Assembly (NCBI GenBank): GCA_905250115.1
Contig: CAJNOI010000019.1
Span: forward strand, 556,030-620,029
DNA length: 64,000 bases
Reading direction: 5' to 3'
Source of the DNA: Adineta steineri
Lineage: Eukaryota; Rotifera; Eurotatoria; Adinetida; Adinetidae
Shown piece by piece: positions 32,767 to 43,439 of this stretch. Made by a program: the position numbers and the translations under genes. How positions within the stretch are numbered: position 1 is the stretch's first letter; each line of letters starts with the position of its first letter. The notes under the pieces are model-generated. The model did not search any database and was not told where the DNA came from. It saw nothing but the letters and a program-made list of their open reading frames with translations.

Positions 32767-34048
32767 TTTTTGGTTTATGCGTTTATTAAAATGTTACACT
32801 CTTGAGTGCTTACATACTAAGAAAAAAGAAAAAAAAAAAGAATAGAAGAAAGGGTGGGAGAAGGGGTAACATTCTGTCAGTTGAAATAAAGTAAGGTGCA
32901 ATTGATTCATTGAGTCCTAGCTGAGTTATCCTTTATAATATGTTATCGATAGGGGCTCATGTTGATTAGGTAGGGTATTTAGTTCTTGTTTGCTGCTGAT
33001 TCCACGAAATTAATCCAATTGATCAGCAGCGACTCGTGTCCTGTCAATAGCTTCTTTACTCTTCTCAGTCTAAAGTAATGTTCCACGGCGTCATTTTTTT
33101 CCTTTTTAAAGGTATCCCAGTAAAAAACACCGCGAAGAAGGTATGATGTTCCCAGGTCCGTCTTATATATTTTTTCTATTTTTTTCTTTATGTATTGTTG
33201 TACATAAAATTCTAGGGGCTTTTCTTTAGTTAGGGTGAAAAGCTCAGTTGCTGATACATATGGGCATCTATGGACAAGTCGAATTGCTACTCGGAATTTT
33301 CTGTCCAGAGCGTCTCGTTGAGTTTTTGGTAAAAAGGGATAGAAAGGGAAGATCCATGCCAGGTGAGGGAACACATAAGCAAAAAAGCACTGTCTTAGTA
33401 CTTGAGTTGAGATATGTCTGCCTGTTCTCAACCATTTTAACTTCCCGAGTGCTTTGTCAATTTTCAGAAGGGCTTGGTCGACTGTCGGTTTCAGCGACAT
33501 TTTGCTGGTCCAAGTAAACCCCAAGTACTTGAAACTATCTACGATTTCAAGTTGCAGTCCCTCCATGTAGATTTTCATCTCTGGGCGTTCAAATTGGGAA
33601 TAGAAGATTTGTACAACCGATTTTTGAGTATTAATCGGTTGTTTCCATTTTATTGCGTACTCAACAATATTTTTACATATTCTGTTTTCCTCCCTTTCTT
33701 CAAATTCAACCATCGCGCGCAGAGATTTCATGATCGGGGCAGTTATCAACACACTCAGGTCATCTGCAAAGATGTGACCTGAGTGTGATCCAAGACATTT
33801 GATCAGGTCGTTGTGGAAAATGATAAATAGGTAGGGGCTCAAGCTACTTCCTTGCGGAAGTCCGATTTCGATGTCGAACTTCTCGAAGTTTTGCTGATTT
33901 ACAGTAATGTATGCCTGACGATCACTCAGCCAGGATACAATCATTTTTAGCAGGCCCGCAGGGATTCCCAGGTTACTCAGTTTGACTAGCAGTCCAGCAT
34001 GCCAGACCATATCGTAGGCTTTTTTATAGTCTACGTATACGGTCAATA
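32767..34048 (-). mobile_element. 5'-truncated non-LTR retrotransposon (LINE)
   Basis: The element is in minus orientation, with its 3' end (T-run on the plus strand) at 32767 and its truncated 5' end at 34048. It is bounded by perfect 16-bp duplications. It sits within an intron of the F-box-like gene, antisense to that gene. It carries one long open frame for the C-terminal part of a reverse transcriptase and has no endonuclease domain. Length and structure are those of a dead-on-arrival copy made by target-primed reverse transcription. The intact 350-codon frame and perfect duplications mean the insertion is young. Confidence 0.92.
32979..34048 (-). CDS. LINE reverse transcriptase, partial ORF2
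   Basis: The frame enters at the truncation point and reads TVYVDYKKAYDMVWHAGLL (RT motif A), GIPAGLLKMIVSWLSDRQ, GLPQGSSLSPYLFIIF (motif B), HIFADDLSVLI (motif C with FADD instead of the more usual YADD), then the thumb region (DSFKYLGFTWTSKMSLKPTV) and a long C-terminal tail ending FVESAANKN. Motifs 0 to 2 of the RT and the whole endonuclease are missing. The pattern is of Jockey/CR1-type ORF2 proteins, but the clade is not fixed by eye. Product not expected to be made, since no promoter is left. Confidence 0.9.
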
Positions 34049-34064
34049 AATAAAATGATATTTT
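34049..34064 (+). repeat. Right target-site duplication of the LINE
   Basis: The second copy of the 16-bp duplication overlaps the splice acceptor region TGATATTTTAG of the host intron, so the acceptor was preserved after insertion. Confidence 0.88.
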
Positions 34065-35290
34065 AGAATGCCTAGTCCAATTGATGCTCGTCAACTTCGT
34101 TATCTTTTTCGTCTTAGTGTGAATTGTGAGGATAAAATAAGTTTTCATAAAGCTGTTGCATTATTATCATCTGTATTTGGTCAACTTACTTATTTATCAT
34201 TGAAATTGCTTGCAACTACATCAATATCTGATCGGTTAATAATAACAGGTGATACGATACAAAATTTATGTATCAGTCGTTTAAAATCATCGACATTCTA
34301 TAGATTTAATCTATTAGTTCATGTAAAGAATGATCTAGAAGAGAAAAAGATTTTGAATTCTTTTTTAAATGCTCCATTTGTTAATCAATCAGAACAAAGG
34401 TCAAAAAAAATTATTCAAGAAATTGATGATTGGTCTGTTTGTGAAAACTCTTATTGTTTTACATTATCAACGTTACCATATAATGAAATCAAGATTCCGT
34501 CTTATCTATTTCCTACGAAACCAAACAAGTATTTTTTTGTGAAAAAATTTACAAAAATATATTTGAATCTTTTTTTTATTTTTTAGAACTTATGAAATAT
34601 CAATGGAAGCAATCGACTTGTTTCCACATGCGAATGAATTAGTTTTAAGAGCATGTAAACAGAAGAATTGTTTTTCTGAATTTGGAAATTGTCAATCTTT
34701 TATATCATCATTAATTCCATGGACATTAATAAGAAAAATTTCTATTGAAGAAGATGTTAATATTACGGCAATTGAATTCGAATCAATATTACAAATGGCT
34801 TCTCATGTTCATACATTATCTATAGCAGGTTTTAGGGGATATTTATCGCGTGCAATATTGCATAATCAAAATGATCTTGGAACTCGTGTAAATAAACAAG
34901 TAGGAATTTTAATTTGAAGAAAAAGGAATTTATTTTATATTTATTTAGATAGATTCGTTTGATACCGATGATTGTTCATTAAGATTACATAATGCAAAAG
35001 ATTTCTGTAAATTAATATCATATCGATTACCGAATTTAAAAGAATTATCATTTTCTATTTATGAAGTTTTTCGTGAAAAAGATAAATCTACTAAAAAGAT
35101 TATTGATCTTATTCATTTTCTTGTTGATCATTTACAACAACTTGTTTTTCTATCACTAATTATCTCGTCGGAAACTAATTCAAAAACACGATGCTTTCCA
35201 CATAAAATTCGACGACAATTATATGAACAACCTCTCAATCGATCATATCGATTAAAATGTTCTTCTCAATTAATTCAAATATGGCTTTGA

Positions 35291-36022
35291 TATTATATAG
35301 ACATTTTTTGTGTTAAGAAATATAAATAAGACGAAATATGAAAAATAAATACGAATGTAGGGATGGATCATTTTATTTAACGGGACTTAATTAACGGGTT
35401 CCGTTAACCGTTAACCTCAAATTAACGTAAATGTACCACCCCTCGTATCAAGTCGTTTATGAACACATATTAAAGAATAGAGTACACAAGTTTTAAGCAA
35501 TTTTTTCAGAATAATCAAAAGAATTTCATTAGGTAAATCATTCAATTGAACAAATGAATTTTCCATGTTTATTTTCATTTACGATCTTTATCTTTTGCTT
35601 TCCTTATACATATATATATACTCATGTGTGTTAGTTGACCGATGTCGTCAATGAAAACAATGATATATTTCTGTATAGTATTCGTCAGAAACCAAACTGA
35701 AGTATAGCGAAATCAGATTTAGATATCGGTTCCATTCCCACCATCAACTCTTACCTTCAAAGCTTTAAGATAAACATTCATTTCGCATTTGAAAAGCGTT
35801 CATCTCCTTTTACTTTGCAAAATAACTCTTGATTCAAAGGACTTATTAGATGAAGGTTACGAACTAATGTCAATACTCATGTCTGATGAATATATAGAGT
35901 TATTGTTATAGATTTACCGACATATACTACTGAATCAGATATTAAATTCTCATACACACAAAATACTTAACTCTATCCTATTTAATTAAAATAATCCATA
36001 AGATGATATGTCATTTATTGAT
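35291..36022. other. Intergenic, with a short MITE-like inverted segment
   Basis: At about 35357-35452 a segment starts GTAGGGATGGATCATTT and ends AAATGTACCACCCCTCG, an imperfect inverted pair with a TTAACGGG/CCGTTAAC core inside. It resembles hAT-type termini (TAGGGATG), as in the element at 49507. Otherwise nothing is supported. Confidence 0.4.
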
Positions 36023-36232
36023 CTACATATAATTAATTACAAATAGGAAGCAGAATTTTTTTTTATTATTGAACGGTAATTTAGTAAAAACTTCTTCTCT
36101 TACTAGTATATCAAGTCTTTGATTATCAATATCCAATAATGAATAGAGAACATCCATATTATTAAGGTTCTTTAAAATAATAAGCAATATTTCATCGGGC
36201 AGCTCAAGAAGAGTAACGTTCGACTGACGCAT
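36023..36232 (-). pseudogene. Isolated F-box exon
   Basis: From ATG 36232 the frame reads MRQSNVTLLELPDEILLIIL, then KNLNNMDVLYSLLDIDNQRL, then DILVREEVFTKLPF, before running into low-complexity residues and a stop at 36023. LPDEILLIIL...NNMDVLYSL is the F-box of the bdelloid F-box/LRR-like family (Skp1-binding adaptor of SCF ubiquitin ligases). The expected body of the protein does not follow on the minus strand, so this is a detached 5' exon. It could be the lost head of a gene like the one at 31-35 kb, but it lies on the opposite strand. Confidence 0.65.
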
Positions 36233-36751
36233 ATCGACTGTAATGAACACTCTGTTTAAGATGCATATATATTCTTTGTTGTTCGTTACATATTCATTTC
36301 CGTAATTGAATAAAATGAATGGATGACCTGGTCAAGAAAATATATAGCGTCGATGCATAGTCCAAAAAATTCATTGATAAACATTTTTTCCTTTTTCTTC
36401 TTAATATTTGTATTATAATTATCATTGTTAGTCTCTCTCTCCTCATTTAGACGTTATCGATCAGATTGAATACGTTAATTTTAATTGTTTTTCATCATTT
36501 GCTATATTTCAGTGGAGAAATGAAAGTTTATTATTCTATAATATGATAAGATAGAGCATCAAGTACATTTACATTTATCGAGTAAAGTTGACTATTATAA
36601 AATATATATAAGATAGATCTCTACATACTGAGAGAGTGAATAACGTCCGACTAGTAAGAAGCTTGACAGGAAGGAAAAATAAAGTAAAAACACGAAACAG
36701 TTACTGAATCATTTTGTCAAATTGATATTGTTTGTCGTTTGCATTTGAGAA

Positions 36752-37132
36752 ATGGATAAAAGTAATAATAATGATGATCTTGATTCATCGTTCGATATGG
36801 AGCTTGACGATTTTAGGGTGCTAACTAAAGAAGAACAGGTAAGACAACATTATAGTAGTTTGTGTATAATTAATTTGTGACTAGATTGAATTCGAGAAAA
36901 CCATGATAAAATGTATAAAGGACAAGATAAAGTCAGCAGTCACAAATACAACAGCTGAAATGGAACAACTGAATGCTGATCTTCAAAGTCACATAAATCG
37001 GTTAAAGCAATTAGAAAAGGAAAAAGGTAAAAATGCTTCTTAACCTGACTTTTAACATCATTTTTTTTAGAAGCAAAAGAAAAATTAAAAAAAGAAGGTG
37101 ATAAAAAAACAACAATGTCCATCGTGGATTAA
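36752..37132 (+). CDS. Small acidic coiled-coil protein, copy B (intact)
   Basis: Three exons (36752-36838, 36885-37026, 37071-37132) sum to 291 bp, 96 residues. An acidic, asparagine-rich head (MDKSNNNDDLDSSFDMELDD) is followed by a lysine-rich amphipathic helix (AEMEQLNADLQSHINRLKQL) and a lysine/glutamate tail ending MSIVD. Exon lengths and phases match copy A at 23.0-23.4 kb, which has a nonsense codon. The helix with heptad-like leucines suggests a coiled coil. I do not recognise a wider family. Its stop codon lies 8 bp before a telomere-like inverted repeat. Confidence 0.72.
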
Positions 37133-37140
37133 TTCTTATT

Positions 37141-37223
37141 AAGGGTGTGGGTGTGGGTGGGTGTGCTGGTATTACTTTATGATCTATTGCAACACCCACA
37201 CCCACCCACACCCACACCCTCAA
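37141..37223. repeat. Telomere-like inverted repeat, best preserved arms
   Basis: AAGGGTGTGGGTGTGGGTGG on the left and CACCCACCCACACCCACACC followed by CTCAACT on the right form a nearly perfect stem of about 25 bp with a loop of about 30 bp. Confidence 0.9.
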
Positions 37224-37281
37224 CTCATATGAACACATGGATATGGAAAAAGTTTTACGGAATCGAACTTTTTATATACAG

Positions 37282-37386
37282 CTCACATCACAAGACGGAA
37301 CTAACTCTGACGAAACATCACGCTCAAATAGAACAGCTCCATGTAATGATGAAACATACTTAGATATTCATGATGAAAAAAATTAA
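37282..37386 (+). pseudogene. Duplicated terminal exon, copy 2 (LTSQDG type)
   Basis: After TTTATATACAG the frame reads LTSQDGTNSDETSRSNRTAP then CNDETYLDIHDEKN and a stop. It differs from copy 1 (30244-30339) by few bases over the first 75. As at 30 kb, a GGGTGT-type inverted element stands directly upstream. It could be spliced from the gene at 36752 as an alternative last exon (a donor in its third exon would be needed), or be a stray duplicate. Confidence 0.5.
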
Positions 37387-39128
37387 ATGATGTTAGTGGA
37401 CTTAGTTTGGCTTCAAAAATTATCTAGTTAATAAAAAAAAGCATTTAATTTTATTCATGTACAAATAAAAATAAATTCTCATTTATCTTTGAATAAAAAC
37501 AGTTTAATTGAATATCAGAATAAAGATAAAAAAATATAATTATTTGCTTTTTTAATTATCTTTATAAAAATTATTATTAATTCCGGTATGGCTAGATGTT
37601 GAATATTTCGTCTATTTTTAATACGTATTATTTCATATATAAAAGCGTTAAGAGAGTTTGTTGTTTATATACTAAAAGAATTTCTTGATTCGATGAGTTA
37701 TTTTGTTCACTGTAAAGAAAATATAAAGCTAATTTCTTCGGATGGATCTAATCTCGATTATTTAGTTTTATAGAAGTATTATAAAGGCGCTATTCTCTTT
37801 CTCGTACAGAAGAGTCTTGCAAACATAAATTGTCTACTTGCTTGTGTGTCCCCACTTCATTGATTAGTCCAAAAATTAGATAAAAATATAGAAGGACCTC
37901 TTTTATAATGGTTGACCGAAGAGTAATCGGAGTCGAGGAACACAAATCTGGAGTCGGTTTTTTTAAATTGTTTGATTAAGTAGTTCACTGGTAGCGAAGA
38001 CAGGCCATTTCTACGAGAAAGAGCGTTACTTGTTTTATTTTGATCATTGTACAATGCTCATAATATTATAAGTAAATGTCTGATCATCTTATATTTAAAG
38101 ACATATCGAGTTGATCTCCACTCATACACTTCTGTGATTTGTTGTGAGATATGATTGTCATATGAATATTTTTTATTTGCCGATCGAATATAAATTGGCA
38201 AGATGTTTTGGATTCAATATAAATAGTTGCATACATTATCCATGAAGTTCTATTGAAAAATTAAAAGTCAGTCTGTTTTTCCAGATTGTTTTCATATTTT
38301 AATCAAAAGATGGAAGTTTTTTCTCACAAGAAAATTGTTTGTCAAGGTCTTTTTTACTTTATACTACGTTTCATAATAATCTTTGACTAGAAAAATCTAT
38401 TAACATTTAGATGCATTTAATAATTCCACAAAAAATAACATTACTAAGTGCAACAGTACTACTGAACGAAGACAAAATCACTTCAATAACAGAATTTTCG
38501 AAGTTACAGAATAGTTTTATACTGAACTTTTTTACCTCTAGATTATTTGTTGATGATTCAGCTATTCAACCACAAGGCTTTCACAAACTTGACAATACTA
38601 AAACAATCATTCTGAGTTCAGCACTAGTCCATACCGTACATTTTACGATTCAGCTTTGACGAAGAAAACATTTCTGGTTCAATATCATCGAGCACCACTC
38701 GTTCCTTCTGCAATGCTAGAAAGTACGTCTCAAAGATTTACTATTATCACAGAGAACCTTTCACCATTCGTCGTAACCCCCAAACGATCTTTCAGAGTTC
38801 TGCTACTATCATACAAAATCTTTTCTGGCTCATCTTTCCTGGAAAGAATTTTTGAGAGTTTTAATATTGTTATAGAAAGCTTCGGTTTAATTTTGCACGA
38901 ACTGCACACTCTAACATATTTCTGCAAAAGCTTTGTTTTTTAAGAATACTAGCATTCTCCTCATCAAATACTGGAACTGCTAAGAAAACATCAATAAAGC
39001 AATATATATTACGTTTCAAAAAAGCAGTTTTATTTTCTGTTTGTGTCAAAAAATCATAAGACAAAAAAAAGCTGGCATGATCGTCATCAGCGATTTGTTC
39101 ACCATCCTAACATAGTTAATAGTGTCGT
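37387..39128. other. Long stretch without a supported gene
   Basis: It lies downstream of the F-box/LRR gene (minus) and is probably partly its 3' untranslated region. Overlapping open frames on both strands at 38400-39060 have no family features. Confidence 0.45.
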
Positions 39129-42100
39129 TCACGGTTTTCTTCCATTTTCATTCCGTCGAAGTAATTCTTTGATTACATGTAGCACATCATGCACAATGTT
39201 ATTACCACCGAGGTGTAGTTCGGCGAGTGTCTAGACGAATAAGTGAAAGTAAACATGGTATAAATACAGAGAATGATATTTACTGTATTGTGTTGTAATG
39301 CATTACTCAAAAATCGTGCTCCAAGATCACTGATTGTAATATTGTACCAAAGGTAAAGTGATGTAATTGTCTAGACAAATAATTGAAAGTGAAACATGGT
39401 ATAAACAAAGAGAAAATGAGAATTACTGTATTGTGTTGTAATGCATCACCTAACGATTGTGCTCCAACATCGCCGATTCGGTTATGCCCGAGATTTAGTT
39501 TGGTAAGTGACTAGATCAAAAACTGAAGGTGAATACATGGCATACAGAAAGAGAGAATAAGAATTACTGTGTTGTGCTGTAATGCATCACCTAACGATTG
39601 TCCTCCAACATCGCCGATTCGGTTATGTCCGAGATTTAGTGTGGTGAGTGTCTAGATGAATAATTGGAAGTAAATACATGGTATAAATAAAGAGAGAATA
39701 AGTGTTACTGTGTTGTGTTGTAATGCATCACCTAAAGATTGTGCCCCAACATCTCCGATTTCATTGCTCGAGACATCTAGTGTGGTGAGTGTCTAGATGA
39801 ATAATTGGAAGTAAATACATGGTATAAATAAACAGAGAATAAGAGTTACTGTGTTGTGTTGTAATGCATTACCCAAAGACTGTGCTCCAACAGCTCCCAT
39901 TTGATTATAGCCGACGTTTAATGTAGTGAGTGTCTAGATGAAGAGGTGCAGGTAAATACATTGTATCGATAAAGAGAAAATGAGGATTACTGTGTTGTGC
40001 TGTAATGCATTACCCAAAGATTGCGCTCCAACATTTCGGATTTGATTGTAGCTGATGTTTAATGTGGTGAGTGTCTAGATGGAAAAATCGAGGTAAGGAC
40101 ATGGTATAGATAAAGAGAGAGTGAGAATTACTGTATTGTGTTGTAATCCATCACCCAAAGATTGTGCCCCAACATCTCCGATNNNNNNNNNNNNNNNNNN
40201 NNNNNNNNNNNNNNNNNNNNNNNNNNNNNNNNNNNNNNNNNNNNNNNNNNNNNNNNNNNNNNNNNNNNNNNNNNNNNNNNNNNNNNNNNNNNNNNNNNNN
40301 NNNNNNNNNNNNNNNNNNNNNNNNNNNNNNNNNNNNNNNNNNNNNNNNNNNNNNNNNNNNNNNNNNNNNNNNNNNNNNNNNNNNNNNNNNNNNNNNNNNN
40401 NNNNNNNNNNNNNNNNNNNNNNNNNNNNNNNNNNNNNNNNNNNNNNNNNNNNNNNNNNNNNNNNNNNNNNNNNNNNNNNNNNNNNNNNNNNNNNNNNNNN
40501 NNNNNNNNNNNNNNNNNNNNNNNNNNNNNNNNNNNNNNNNNNNNNNNNNNNNNNNNNNNNNNNNNNNNNNNNNNNNNNNNNNNNNNNNNNNNNNNNNNNN
40601 NNNNNNNNNNNNNNNNNNNNNNNNNNNNNNNNNNNNNNNNNNNNNNNNNNNNNNNNNNNNNNNNNNNNNNNNNNNNNNNNNNNNNNNNNNNNNNNNNNNN
40701 NNNNNNNNNNNNNNNNNNNNNNNNNNNNNNNNNNNNNNNNNCATGGTATAGATAAAGAGAAAGTGAGAATTACTGTATTGTGTTGTAAGGCATCACCTAA
40801 AGATTGTGCTCCAACATCTCCGATTTGATTACAACTGAGGTATAATGTGGTAAGTGTCTAGATGCAAAAGTCGAGGTAAAGACATGGTATAGATAAAGAG
40901 AGAATAAGACTTACTGTGTTGTGCTGTAATGCATTACCCAAAAATTGTGCTCCAACATCTCCGATCGGATTATGTCGTAGTTTTAGTGTTGTGAGTGTCT
41001 AGATGGAAAAATCGAGGTAAGGACATGGTATAGATAAAGAGAGAGTGAGAATTACTGTATTGTGTTGTAAGGCATCACCTAAAAATTGTGCTCCAATATC
41101 TCCGATTAGATTCCGCGAGAGATCTAGTGTGGTGAGCGTCTAGATGAATAACTGGAAGTAAATACATGGTATAGATAAACAGAGAATGAGAGTTACTGTG
41201 TTGTGCTGTAATGCATCACCTAAAGATTGTGCTCCAACATCTCGGATTTTATCGTTCAAGATATCTAGTGTGGTGAGTGTCTAGATGAAAAAGTGAAGAT
41301 AAAGACATAGTATAAATAAAAAGAGAGAATAGATGGTCGGTGTTACTTGAGGTGAGATAACTGAAATAAATGTTGCTCTAACCCCGTTTCGTGTCGTACG
41401 GATTTTAATATGAATATTTTAAGGATTTTATATACTACATAGTATTGCGATGATGCGTTGTGAAAATCTGGAGTGAAAAGAAGTCATCAAGGGTGATATA
41501 AGGATAGAAACGGTTGGTCTTTAAGTCGCTGTAATGTTTGAAATGTGTCTGAAAGAAGGAAAAGTTTTCAGTTAATGAAGAATAGTTTGTAAGGCAGTGC
41601 TGGTCAAAGCAATTGTCAAGCGCAATACTATGTACCCATATATGACAATGTATATTGTAGTAAGTGTTTTTGAGCATAGAAAAATATGGTGCAGCGCGTG
41701 TTGGTATTCCGTAAGTACGATAAAAGATAGTTTCTTCTTAATAGTTAGTGGACGGTTTTCGTTCATGTTTATTGTTCAGATTCGTTATGTGTTTTGCATT
41801 AGAACTCCGTATGATTCATTTAGTTGCGAATGTATATTGCTTTCGATGCCAGCACAGGATTGCTTTCAGAAAGAAACATTGATTCATAGAAGGTGAAAAG
41901 TTAAACAATTTATTCCGAAATGTTAGATTCATTTTAATGAAAGACAAATGCATGGTGACACGTCGTATAAAAAAGATCGCTGACAAATTATTCTCGAAAT
42001 TTCATCCCTGAGAAAGTATGCTCCAGATAAAATCCGTTTCGAAGCAGTTATTTTGAAAAAATTTGCTTTAGTAGTAGTATTCTTTAAAGAAATATTCCAC

Positions 42101-42703
42101 CTTGATAAAATGAGCATGACTCATGTGACTGAACAAGAATATGAATATTGCTGTGAATCAATCTTGCCTACATCCTCATCCACCGTCATCTTCATCGATA
42201 ATCACCCATATTCTTAAAGAGGTATTTGTCGGAGATATTTCTCAAGAATTTATTGAAATGGTATTTAAAAGAAAAGGTTCTTTGATACACGTGAAAAGCA
42301 AATAATAATATTTTGTTCCTTTTTTTTCGTTCTTATGTAAACATCGTATGTTTATGACATCATACCTAGTTTGAAACGTGGAATATTTGGATGAAATAGA
42401 AAAGAAAGAAAGAAAGAAAGAAAAAAAGAATTTATTTTTTCTGATTATCATGGCACTGTTCATATTGTCCTAATATAAGAAATGAATTATTTTGAGTGAG
42501 AAATAGTTTATTCCTGTATATTTTATTGGAGTCAATAGAAAAACGCTTACCTGATATCTGTAATAACTGTCTATGATCGCATTGAATCGTTGACATACGT
42601 TTCTCATTGAGCATATAAGTGTTAAATCCGATTCACAATCCAAGATTCGGTAGACAAGTTCTACCGGTAATGTAAGAAAGTTGGTGACAGTTTGATTTGC
42701 CAT
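39129..42703 (-). CDS. F-box/LRR protein with one exon per leucine-rich repeat
   Basis: Exon 1 (42551-42703, 51 codons, phase 0) encodes an F-box: MANQTVTNFLTLPVELVYRI, then SMRNVCQRFNAIID, ending YYRYQ. After a 1.27-kb intron come at least eleven LRR exons, mostly of exactly 84 bp and 28 codons in phase 0. They lie at 41197-41280, 41056-41139, 40915-40998, 40774-40857, then past a gap at 39991-40074, 39850-39933, 39709-39792, 39568-39651, 39427-39510 and 39284-39370, plus one cut by the gap from 40132. Each codes for TLTTLxLxxNxIGDxGAQxLGxALQHNT, the ribonuclease-inhibitor-like LRR. The last exon (39129-39230) ends NENGRKP stop. The F-box would dock to Skp1 in an SCF ubiquitin ligase and the LRR horseshoe would choose the target. 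The link between exon 1 and the array rests on phase, strand and family architecture. Confidence 0.75.
39284..41334 (-). repeat. Tandem array of about 139-bp exon-plus-intron LRR units
   Basis: Each unit is an 84-bp LRR exon plus an intron of about 57 bp that is itself conserved between units (CTAGATG-rich end, then ACATGGTATA and TAAAGAGAGA before TTAC on the plus strand). Thus whole DNA units, not only coding parts, have been duplicated or homogenised. The N gap of 559 bases lies inside the array and is about four units long. Confidence 0.9.
40183..40741. other. Assembly gap of 559 N within the LRR array
   Basis: Continuous N run. It is flanked on both sides by LRR units, so the missing sequence is expected to be more units, about four if the gap length is right. 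Confidence 0.95.
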
Positions 42704-43439
42704 TCTAGACTGTTGATGAAATGTGTATTGCGTAGCCTTATATTCTGGTTATATTATGTGTTATTATTTTTTCTTTCGATTAAATGAGTAGATGTTTGTT
42801 TTGCTATTGGTGTTACATGATGTTGCAATTACTTGTTGAAAGAAAAACGAAAAATAATGATGTCAACTACAGAATGACAGAATTGCCATAACAACTCTAC
42901 ACAGAGTTTTTGTTACGATTGTTATGTCGATATAATCAGCAAAGTTTGAAGGAAGTTATTTTTATTCAAACTATATTGTCATCTAATCGTAAAATCAAAC
43001 ATATATATTTTATAGTATAGGAGTTTTAAAAAAATGTGTTTCTTTTTTATGAGAACAGCAATATTATATAACATATACATATGTTAGTTTAAATTTCCAA
43101 ATTAGATAAACTCATCTGTTGAATTAGTGTTCACTCGATCCTAAGGCAATCGTATACATTCAGAAATGTCTGAAAATCTTGAAATCATCATTTAAATTTA
43201 ATTTAATAAATGAAGAATTAATATTAAATATGTTATTAGAGATTCTGACGTTCACACTGTATATATTTTAAAATCTCAGAAAATATAGCAATTCTCACCA
43301 ATGCCATCTATCTCTCATTTTCAATTGGTTCGCTAATAATTATTATTTATCCTTATACGTGTGTATGTGTGTTGTTCTTTTTTCAAGACTCTGTCATTCA
43401 TTCATTCTTGTTTTATTTGCAACGTTTACGTATATTGAA

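Larger units (their letters stand above)
31130..35290 (+). pseudogene. F-box/LRR-like family gene remnant carrying a LINE insertion
   Basis: The recognisable exons read LRRVGSRIVSIRISLRNVIN and LLRHLHLIDIEPGKFSKLI (about 31190-31441), VCSQLPDLRICRLPFDFSHF (from about 32451), CLVICIPNIQNLSFGI (to about 32719), then after the LINE MPSPIDARQLRYLFRLSV (34067-34528), SMEAIDLFPHANELVLRA (34587-34899) and LHNAKDFCKLISYRLPNLKE to the TGA at 35288-35290 (34949-35290). This alternation of leucine-rich helices is the body of a large F-box-like family seen in bdelloids; the F-box itself is not found upstream. Frame lesions occur near 31440 (stop before the expected EGAYLAK) and near 32620, where one T is missing in the CGATTTTTAG run. 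The exons after the LINE are clean. It is probably a pseudogene, or a family member with recent damage. Confidence 0.65.

Noticed and set aside
40121..40828. Long open frames across the N gap on several frames
   Set aside because: They exist only because N is read through as open; the real coding here is the minus-strand LRR exons.
39284..41334. Tandem array considered as a CRISPR or a satellite
   Set aside because: The unit encodes a phase-0 LRR exon with splice sites, so it is a coding exon array in a eukaryote.
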